From: Kofleriaceae bacterium
GTDB lineage: Bacteria > Myxococcota_A > Polyangia > Haliangiales > Haliangiaceae
Assembly: GCA_016763395.1 (NCBI GenBank)
Contig: JAESTW010000390.1
Location: 1 to 6,091 of the forward strand
DNA length: 6,091 nucleotides
Reading direction: 5' to 3'
The translations under genes and the position numbers were made by a program. Positions 1-4,856 of this stretch are shown here, one piece after another. The notes beneath the pieces were generated by a model. It worked only from the letters and a program-made list of their open reading frames with translations. It was not told the origin of the DNA and made no database searches. Numbering within the stretch: the first letter of the stretch is position 1; every line of letters starts with the position of its first letter.

Positions 1-1287
1 CAGACCGCGTCTCGATACCACGCCAAGATCGTCCAAGAAGATTCGGGCTACGTCTTGGTAGATTTACGTTCTACCAACGGCACCTTCGTCAATAAAGTGA
101 GGATCCGCGAAGCGTTTTTGACACCAGGCACAACCATCGCCATTGGCCAAACTCGCTTTATTTTCAATGCCCAAGAGGAGGAAGTTAGCATTACGCCTTC
201 AGCCTCAGACCGATGTTGCGACATCATCGGTGGCAATAAGCTCATGCGGCAGCTCTACTCAATTCTCGACAAAATCGCGCCTACTGCGACTACCATCGTT
301 ATTGAAGGCGAGACGGGCACTGGCAAAGAGGTAGTGGCACAGAGTATTCACAAACTCTCGCCCAGGGCCAAAGGGCCGATCATTATTTTCGATTGCGGTG
401 CAGTTCCGCCGAACCTTATCGAATCAGAACTATTCGGGCATGAAAAGGGCTCGTTCACTGGCGCGGTGATGACACGGCAGGGCCTTTTTGAGATGGCTGA
501 TGGTGGCACACTCTTTTTGGATGAGCTCGGCGAGCTTCCTCTTGATTTGCAGCCCAAACTTCTCCGGGTTTTGGAAAACCGTGAAGTACGGCGGGTAGGT
601 TCGTCTAAGAGCATGAAGGTTGATGTCCGAATTATCGCGGCAACAAACCGGAACCTGGAAGACGAGGTCAAGGCCGGAAACTTCCGACAGGATTTGTTTT
701 ACCGTCTCTCGGTAGTCCGAGTGCGATTGCCCGCGTTGCGCGAACGCACAGACGATATCGGACTTTTGGTTAGTCACTTCTTGGACACCCAGCGCTACAA
801 CAAAAAACCAGAGGGCGGCAAACGAGCTCGTGGTGTATCTCCTGCGGCGTTGCAGGTGCTCACCGGCTATGCTTGGCCTGGAAACGTGCGGGAGTTGCTC
901 AATGTTATTGAACGTGCCGTGTCCTTCTGTGAAAATGAGATCATCGAGCCACACGACTTGCCTGAGCACTTGCTCACCAATCACAACCACGGCGGAGAGC
1001 CTTATCAGCCACCTGTGAGTTCAACCGCAGATTTTGGCGTCCCCGGGATTTCTCTTTCGCCAGAAGCACCCAAGCCGCCAACCGAGCTTGTATCTGGTGA
1101 AATCACTTTCAAAGATGCCAAGGAAAAGTGGGTTTCTGCATTTGAGCGGGACTACATAATCTCACTTCTAAAGCGGCATGAAGGCAATATCTCGCACGCG
1201 GCTCGCGAGTCTGATATTGACCGGAAATACTTCAGAAAATTGATGAAGAAGTACGATATCGACGCCGCAATTGGAAAAACTCGCTGA
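1..1287 (+). CDS. FHA-domain sigma-54-dependent transcriptional activator (5' truncated by window edge)
   Basis: The reading frame is open from base 1 (428 codons then TGA), so the true start lies left of the window; the TTG at 55 lies inside the FHA domain and is not a start. Residues 1 to about 57 are the C-terminal part of an FHA domain, with S4-R5-x-H7 and the STNGTF loop at 24-29 that bind phospho-threonine. Residues about 75-300 form the AAA+ sigma-54 interaction domain: Walker A GETGTGKE 103-110, GSFTGA loop 150-155 (the usual GAFTGA with Ser for Ala), Walker B GTLFLDE 169-175, sensor I AATNRN 213-218, arginine-finger region FRQDLFYRL 228-236, sensor II WPGNVREL 292-299. A Pro-rich linker leads to a Fis-type HTH near 382-420. 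The protein should remodel RNA polymerase-sigma-54 at distant enhancers, with Ser/Thr kinase signalling rather than a receiver domain as input. Targets are unknown; no convincing -24/-12 promoter was found in the window. Confidence 0.95.
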   Translation, partial: QTASRYHAKIVQEDSGYVLVDLRSTNGTFVNKVRIREAFLTPGTTIAIGQTRFIFNAQEEEVSITPSASDRCCDIIGGNKLMRQLYSILDKIAPTATTIVIEGETGTGKEVVAQSIHKLSPRAKGPIIIFDCGAVPPNLIESELFGHEKGSFTGAVMTRQGLFEMADGGTLFLDELGELPLDLQPKLLRVLENREVRRVGSSKSMKVDVRIIAATNRNLEDEVKAGNFRQDLFYRLSVVRVRLPALRERTDDIGLLVSHFLDTQRYNKKPEGGKRARGVSPAALQVLTGYAWPGNVRELLNVIERAVSFCENEIIEPHDLPEHLLTNHNHGGEPYQPPVSSTADFGVPGISLSPEAPKPPTELVSGEITFKDAKEKWVSAFERDYIISLLKRHEGNISHAARESDIDRKYFRKLMKKYDIDAAIGKTR

Positions 1288-1311
1288 CTCGGCAACTGGG
1301 CCGGGCGAGTT
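1275..1311 (-). terminator. Candidate intrinsic terminator of the response-regulator gene
   Basis: Read on the minus strand, AACTCGC (1311-1305) pairs perfectly with GCGAGTT (1284-1278). The 20-nt interval contains a second short stem (CGGC/GCCG). The 3' arm runs straight into a five-T tract (1279-1275). It lies 81 bases beyond the minus-strand stop at 1392. It overlaps the last codons and stop of the convergent activator gene. No T tract follows on the plus strand, so it would work only for leftward transcription. The large interrupted loop lowers confidence. Confidence 0.5.
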
Positions 1312-1391
1312 CTGGGTGAGCGGAGCGAGTTAAGTTCGCGCGATTTCAGGTAGGTGCGCGCCCGAGAAAGAGCGCAGGTCTGGCTCAGATG

Positions 1392-2198
1392 CTAAGCGAC
1401 AGCGTCGCGTTCATCGATGAGGCGTGCGCCTTCCATCAGCAGCGCGGTGGTCGTCATTTGAATTTGATCATCGCAATCGACAGCGGTTGACTCAAAGGTG
1501 AATCCACCCTTGGTCCAATCTAAGATCGTGTAGATCGCTACTTGATTTTGCAACGTTAAAATCGCATTGCCAGACTTGTCCGAAATCTTGGCAACAATCG
1601 GGCTGCCGTTTTTCAACGAAACCTCTGCCGAGCGGCCATCGCCATTGGCGTGAGTGACCCGGAGAATTCCGTTCTTTTTCTCCATGTCCAAAAGTACCAG
1701 GAGTGAGGAAATACCAAGTTCGCTCAAGTTACCCGAAAGACCTGCTTTGGGCTGTTTGGGGGAGTTTATGTTACTTTCGTGGGTCGCTGAATCGAGTCGC
1801 TCTCTGGCTTTTTCTTCCAAGAGCTGTGTCCGTTGGATGGTCTTGGCGACTCGTAAATCCAACTCCTCAAAGCGAAAGGGTTTGGGGAGATAGTCATCTG
1901 CTCCCAAACGAAAGCCCCGAATACGGTCATCTTCTGAGCCCAAAGCAGTAAGAAAAATAACCGGTACAAACGCCGAGGCAGAGCGTCCGCGCAATATCTT
2001 TACCAGCGTCCAACCATCCATGTTCGGCATCATCACGTCGGTGACAACTAAGTCCGGTGTACACTCAATCGCTTTTTCTAGCGCCTCTTCACCGTCACAT
2101 GCTGTGTCTACTTCGTAGCCACGTTTCTCCAGGACCGTAGTAACCATACGGAGTATCCAAGGATCATCGTCAGCTACTAATATCCGAAGCTTACTCAT
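1392..2198 (-). CDS. Response regulator, receiver (REC) domain plus C-terminal DUF4388-like (PatA-type) domain
   Basis: The protein has 268 aa. Residues 4-122 are a receiver domain: acidic pocket D10-D12, phospho-acceptor D54 in VVTDVMMP, conserved T84 in FLTAL and K106 in LPKPF, so it should be phosphorylatable by a histidine kinase. After a polar linker (about 125-152), residues 153-263 match the DUF4388 pattern: an opening GLSGNLSELGISSLL, a NGILRV strand, GGFTF, and LLMEGARLIDE near the end. There is no DNA-binding or enzymatic output domain, so output is probably by protein-protein contact, as suggested for PatA-type regulators (inference). The ATG at 2198 is preferred over an in-frame TTG at 2237: the domain begins right after it, AGGTG precedes it, and the TTG falls in a candidate -35 box. 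The partner kinase is not in the window. The gene is convergent with the activator and has its own candidate promoter. Confidence 0.93.
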   Translation of the reverse strand: MSKLRILVADDDPWILRMVTTVLEKRGYEVDTACDGEEALEKAIECTPDLVVTDVMMPNMDGWTLVKILRGRSASAFVPVIFLTALGSEDDRIRGFRLGADDYLPKPFRFEELDLRVAKTIQRTQLLEEKARERLDSATHESNINSPKQPKAGLSGNLSELGISSLLVLLDMEKKNGILRVTHANGDGRSAEVSLKNGSPIVAKISDKSGNAILTLQNQVAIYTILDWTKGGFTFESTAVDCDDQIQMTTTALLMEGARLIDERDAVA

Positions 2199-2208
2199 TT
2201 CACCTACA

Positions 2209-2237
2209 AGGGTATCTTTGCGTGAGAAAATGGTCAA
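2209..2237 (-). promoter_or_regulatory. Candidate sigma-70 promoter of the response-regulator gene
   Basis: On the minus strand, TTGACC (2237-2232; 5 of 6 to the -35 consensus) is followed by a 17-base spacer and TACCCT (2214-2209; 3 of 6 to the -10 consensus). The expected transcription start lies only a few bases before the ATG at 2198, so the mRNA would be nearly leaderless. The short arms CGTGA/TCACG (2221-2225 and 2238-2242) flank the -35 box and could be an operator. The -10 match is weak. Confidence 0.35.
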
Positions 2238-2282
2238 TCACGACTTTATTTTTTTGTGAAGTAGATCGCCTGCTAGGTAGCT

Positions 2283-2306
2283 GGTGTTTTTCGTCAGAAA
2301 AACACC
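2283..2306. repeat. Perfect inverted repeat, 10-bp arms, 4-nt loop
   Basis: GGTGTTTTTC (2283-2292) and GAAAAACACC (2297-2306) are exact reverse complements around GTCA. The dyad lies in the non-coding gap between the beta-propeller gene and the response regulator, upstream of the regulator's candidate promoter. It can form a hairpin in RNA from either strand. There is no T tract after it, so it may be a processing or termination signal, or a protein-binding site. Confidence 0.7.
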
Positions 2307-2334
2307 GAATAGCCTCTGAAGGAGGTGTACTTTC

Positions 2335-2358
2335 AAGCGTTTGCGAAGCCAAACGCTT
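2335..2358. repeat. Perfect inverted repeat, 9-bp arms, 6-nt loop
   Basis: AAGCGTTTG (2335-2343) and CAAACGCTT (2350-2358) are exact reverse complements around CGAAGC. The plus strand at 2343-2349 reads GCGAAGC, a heptamer known to fold into an unusually stable mini-hairpin as DNA. It is the second of three long dyads in this gap. No T tract follows on either strand. Confidence 0.7.
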
Positions 2359-2361
2359 AGG

Positions 2362-2395
2362 AACTTGGGTGTTAGATTCGTTTAATGCCCAAGTT
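2362..2395. terminator. Inverted repeat just past the beta-propeller stop, candidate terminator or 3' stabilising hairpin
   Basis: The outer arms AACTTGGG (2362-2369) and CCCAAGTT (2388-2395) pair perfectly, starting one base beyond the minus-strand stop codon (2397-2399). This is where a 3' hairpin for the three-gene operon is expected. No T run follows on the minus strand, so classical intrinsic termination is uncertain; it may protect the 3' end. In plus-strand RNA the stem would extend to 15 pairs (three of them G-U) around a UUCG loop. Confidence 0.4.
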
Positions 2396-2396
2396 T

Positions 2397-3461
2397 CTAG
2401 TTTGAGTGAGCGGGCCGACTGCCGACACCTGGCTCGGCTACGGTAGGTAATTCAGCAGTAATAACACCATTTTGCCAGCTTCCATCGGCTTGGCGAAGGC
2501 GAATTTGGCCGCGCTTGGTCGCTAGGAGAAGTTGTTGTTTGGGGTCCTCGAAGAGCACTGTGAAGCGGTCTCCCTCGTTGAGTTGCCAGGCTTTCTCTAG
2601 AAGGCGGAGTTTCTTGGGCCCGACTGCCACAAGAACTGACTCTCGCTTAGTCGGAGGTCCGGAAACACCGACCAAGGCAATTTGGTTTTTTACCACGGCA
2701 ATTCGGTGAATCCGAAGCTTTGTGAAGCCAGCTAGGCTGATCATTCGCGCACCTGCTTTGGGACTAATTGAGAAAAGTCGGTTGTGAGAGGTGAGCGCGA
2801 CAACTTGATTACCCACGCCAACAATGGCCGTAATCTCGTCCGACTCGAGTAGCGAAAGTCGCAAGGGCTTCCAGCCCGCCTTGCCGCCAACGTAGAGCTT
2901 CCCGTCTGCTGTCGCTATGTACATTCGGCCAGGGGATTGGGACCAAATTGCCCGAATCGTGGAACGTGCCGACGCGATTCTCTGCCAGCCAGTCGCGCCG
3001 AGTTGGTAGATGTGTCTACCGGTTGTAATGATGGAACGCGGTCCTTGGGAGAAGGTCGAGGCGCCTTTGTTGGCCAATGGGCTAGCGGACCATATCCCTG
3101 CGTTGCGTATGAAGAGGGGCGCGCGTTTTCCCTGCGCGTAGAGAACGCCGCTCTTGGTTCTGTGCATGGACTGCACATCGGTGGATACACCACCTCCGAG
3201 ACTACGTTGCCAATGCAGTGGAGTTTGAGCTACGTAGAGTTGGCCGGAACTTCCGATGAGCGAGGGCTGGGAGCCCGCTTTGTTCGCGATGGCTCCCACC
3301 AAATGGATTGGTGCTGAGGGTTGCTGTGGTGCGGCCAACTCGCTTGCTGGGGGCGACGTTGGATTGGGATTACCCGCCGCAGCATCTGGCGTTGGCGCTG
3401 AACCAGCCACCGGTACGGCGCTCGTCAAGACGAGCAAGCAAAGCGCGATCCCCCTATTCAT
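2397..3461 (-). CDS. Exported protein of unknown function, probable beta-propeller
   Basis: The protein has 354 aa. Residues 1 to about 20 look like a Sec signal peptide (MNR, then a hydrophobic GIALCLLVLTSAVPVAG), followed by an Ala/Pro-rich linker to about residue 51, so it should be periplasmic or surface-exposed. From about 53 to 332 there are repeated short beta-rich units with a recurring 'LYV...G-W' pattern: GQLYVAQ (73-79), GVLYAQG (105-111), HIYQLGATGW (150-159), GRMYIAT then GKLYVGGKAGW (178-197), NRLFSIS (227-233), LLLATKRGQIRL (311-322). This pattern suits a six- or seven-bladed propeller, which would bind protein or ligand; no catalytic motif is visible. The ATG at 3459-3461 overlaps the preceding gene's TAA by one base (TAATG), indicating translational coupling; no strong Shine-Dalgarno is close by. 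It is the last gene of the probable operon. The fold call is inferred from the repeat pattern only. Confidence 0.8.
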   Translation of the reverse strand: MNRGIALCLLVLTSAVPVAGSAPTPDAAAGNPNPTSPPASELAAPQQPSAPIHLVGAIANKAGSQPSLIGSSGQLYVAQTPLHWQRSLGGGVSTDVQSMHRTKSGVLYAQGKRAPLFIRNAGIWSASPLANKGASTFSQGPRSIITTGRHIYQLGATGWQRIASARSTIRAIWSQSPGRMYIATADGKLYVGGKAGWKPLRLSLLESDEITAIVGVGNQVVALTSHNRLFSISPKAGARMISLAGFTKLRIHRIAVVKNQIALVGVSGPPTKRESVLVAVGPKKLRLLEKAWQLNEGDRFTVLFEDPKQQLLLATKRGQIRLRQADGSWQNGVITAELPTVAEPGVGSRPAHSN

Positions 3462-3937
3462 TAGGGCGCGACGGCACCCTCTAGATCGGTCAACTTGGGT
3501 GTTCCATGGGGCTTTACCGCTTCGTCCGGTTTAGCCGCTTCGTCCGGTTTAGCCGCTTCGTCCGGTTTAGCCGCTTCGTCCGAGTCCGACTCAGCGTCGT
3601 TATCCCGGGAGTTTTCCATTTGTTCTTTGCGAACTTTTCGTGCCCGGTTGAAGTTTGATGAGGCAACGTCTCCCTCACATTTGGCAATATCCTCTACCGT
3701 TTTTGCCTCGCGCATGCAGGTGACAGTCTCTTGGGTGGAGTTCGCTTGGCAACTCCGAATCGCTGCGGGTGGGGGGGCGCCAACGTCGCTACTCCCTTGA
3801 GTCGAGACTCGGCGCACATTGTTGATGGCTTCCCGGCACGCCTCTTCCGAGGGTTTTGCCCGGCACGCTTGTTGCGCGAAACCAAGAGTACAAACAAAAG
3901 CGATAGCCAAGGTTTTGGCAGAGGACGAACAACTCAT
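3461..3937 (-). CDS. Small exported Cys-rich protein with DEAAKP tandem repeats, function unknown
   Basis: The protein has 158 aa. An N-terminal signal (hydrophobic TLAIAFVCTLGFA, residues 9-21) suggests export with cleavage near A21. C25 follows QQA, which is not a proper lipobox, so lipoprotein status is doubtful. The mature part has five Cys (25, 34, 63, 74, 87) in a helical region, including SCQANSTQETVTCMREAKTVEDIAKC (62-87 in part). That spacing resembles small Cys-rich exported proteins of deltaproteobacteria (from memory, unverified) and suggests disulfides. Residues 96-120 are highly charged, and 120-143 are an imperfect (DEAAKP) hexapeptide array, probably an unstructured tether. 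The start ATG is 18 bases after the upstream gene's stop; GAGG lies 14 bases before it, longer than ideal. The stop overlaps the next start. A seven-base C homopolymer encodes the PPP at 55-57. Confidence 0.8.
   Translation of the reverse strand: MSCSSSAKTLAIAFVCTLGFAQQACRAKPSEEACREAINNVRRVSTQGSSDVGAPPPAAIRSCQANSTQETVTCMREAKTVEDIAKCEGDVASSNFNRARKVRKEQMENSRDNDAESDSDEAAKPDEAAKPDEAAKPDEAVKPHGTPKLTDLEGAVAP
3517..3582. repeat. 18-bp in-frame tandem repeat, about 3.7 copies
   Basis: Three identical 18-base units, CCGCTTCGTCCGGTTTAG on the plus strand, lie at 3517-3534, 3535-3552 and 3553-3570, with a partial copy at 3571-3582. On the coding (minus) strand each unit adds six residues (K-P-D-E-A-A). 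Exact identity, including at wobble bases, suggests recent slippage; copy number probably varies between strains without breaking the frame. Confidence 0.95.
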
Positions 3938-3955
3938 AAGATTGAGACTAGCCTC

Positions 3956-4687
3956 TTATCTGCCTAGACGCCACACGATGGCCAGCCCAGATCGGCCTAT
4001 GTAGAGCACGTTGACAGCGGCATAGGCCCAAAAGTAGATGTCCATTCGATCGGCAATGGCGCAAATCCATATATATTGGGGATAGTGAACAACCACCCTA
4101 GCAGCGTGTTCGAGAATGTTGAGCACCATGCCGATGGGCCCGCTTCGCTTGGTAAGTACCGCTGGTTGCCCATCCTCAGTCGGGCTTTGGCCGCTGTACT
4201 CGGGGCGTCTCATGAAGGATGTCAGGGTGAGCCCTGTAGCCAGCGCGAAGAGTCCGCCCAAGCCGTAGAGCAAAAAGAGTTCGTCGGACTCGGTGCGCCA
4301 GAGCCGTATCGTGACACTGGCAAAGATCATCATCGCTTTCAGTTCATCCATCAAAAAGTCGAGAAGATGGCCTAAGGTGGATGAGATTTTTTTGCGCCGC
4401 GCCAGCATGCCGTCGGCACAATCAAAGAGGAAGGAGATGTGATTAACCAGGGCTGCGAGCAGGAGCCAGGAGTAACTGAGACCGCAAGCAAATAATCCAG
4501 CGGCGCCAATCGCAACAAAGAAGCTGAGGAATGACACCTGGTTAGGGGTGACCCGAGTATTTTGTAAAAAGTAGACAATGACGGCCGCAAAAGGTCGGCA
4601 GATCCATTCCGTGAACCAGTTGATATCTACTTTCTTTTTGCTGGAGCGGTAAATCTCCGCAATCTCGCCAAGGGCCATGGCCGGCAC
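3956..4687 (-). CDS. CDP-alcohol phosphatidyltransferase family membrane protein
   Basis: The protein has 243 aa, within the usual size for the family. The full signature D-G-x2-A-R-x8-G-x3-D-x3-D is intact (D92, G93, A96, R97, G106, D110, D114), which coordinates the metal ions and the CDP moiety. Such enzymes transfer a phosphatidyl or similar group from a CDP-linked donor to an alcohol in the cytoplasmic membrane. Hydrophobic stretches near 33-42, 51-70, 73-90, 116-130, 136-157 and 218-240 are consistent with the usual six membrane segments. The acceptor (glycerol-3-phosphate, inositol, serine or another) cannot be read from the sequence. The GTG at 4687 is chosen because GGAG (4701-4698) lies 10 bases upstream; an in-frame ATG at 4678 is the alternative. 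It is the first gene of the probable operon with two exported proteins, which hints at an envelope role. An inverted repeat abuts its ribosome binding site. Confidence 0.92.
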   Translation of the reverse strand: MPAMALGEIAEIYRSSKKKVDINWFTEWICRPFAAVIVYFLQNTRVTPNQVSFLSFFVAIGAAGLFACGLSYSWLLLAALVNHISFLFDCADGMLARRKKISSTLGHLLDFLMDELKAMMIFASVTIRLWRTESDELFLLYGLGGLFALATGLTLTSFMRRPEYSGQSPTEDGQPAVLTKRSGPIGMVLNILEHAARVVVHYPQYIWICAIADRMDIYFWAYAAVNVLYIGRSGLAIVWRLGR

Positions 4688-4700
4688 ACTAGCATTTCTC

Positions 4701-4734
4701 CATTGTTTCAGCGTTAGCAGTCAGAGGAACAATG
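4701..4734. promoter_or_regulatory. Inverted repeat next to the ribosome binding site of the phosphatidyltransferase gene
   Basis: CATTGTT (4701-4707) and AACAATG (4728-4734) are perfect complements. The pairing extends to 9 bp with one G-T pair, leaving a 16-base loop. In minus-strand mRNA the 3' arm ends on the first G of the GGAG (4701-4698) that serves the GTG start. It could be an operator in the divergent promoter region or a leader hairpin modulating translation. The same bases encode a four-codon mini-ORF (ATG 4703-4701 to TAG 4691-4689) ending one base before the GTG. Confidence 0.45.
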
Positions 4735-4794
4735 CCATTTGATGTCAGATTCTCGGGCCACGTCGCTTCTTCCAAATGGCCGAATTTGCTTGCC

Positions 4795-4817
4795 AGCTAG
4801 GGCTCAGCCCGGTAGCT
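4795..4817. repeat. Bulged inverted repeat upstream of the SIR2-like gene
   Basis: AGCTAGGGC (4795-4803), loop TCA, then GCCC, a two-base GG bulge and TAGCT (4807-4817) give a 9-bp stem. It ends 39 bases before the ATG at 4857, so it is either in the leader RNA or an operator. No convincing -35/-10 pair was found in this divergent gap. Confidence 0.45.
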
Positions 4818-4845
4818 TCCGAGACTTGAAAACCTATCAGGAAAA

Positions 4846-4850
4846 GGGAG
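4846..4850 (+). promoter_or_regulatory. Ribosome binding site of the SIR2-like gene
   Basis: GGGAG, preceded by AAAA, lies six bases before the ATG at 4857-4859, a near-ideal spacing. This fixes the start, which directly precedes the Rossmann-type glycine motif region of the protein. Confidence 0.75.
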
Positions 4851-4856
4851 TTTAGG

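Noticed and set aside
2362..2395. Integron attC site (GTTAGAT resembles GTTRRRY)
   Set aside because: The matching RYYYAAC core and the L/R box arrangement are missing, and no integrase or cassette structure is present.
2222..2446. A plus-strand 74-codon ORF across the dyad cluster, and an AAGGAGGTG at 2319-2327
   Set aside because: The ORF's GTG start has no ribosome binding site, it runs through the inverted repeats and into the end of the opposite-strand gene, and its product has no recognisable features. The strong Shine-Dalgarno-like sequence has no start codon at a usable distance.
2937..3534. Overlapping plus-strand ORFs opposite the propeller gene
   Set aside because: They are shadows of the minus-strand gene, which has a signal peptide, regular repeats and an operon overlap. 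The plus-strand products have no such features.
3517..3582. CRISPR-like array from the 18-bp direct repeats
   Set aside because: The units are contiguous with no spacers, and they encode an in-frame hexapeptide repeat.
4773..4795. Sigma-54 promoter (TGGCCGAATTTGCTTGCC) upstream of the SIR2-like gene
   Set aside because: The GG-to-GC spacing is 8 or 12 bases, not the required 10.
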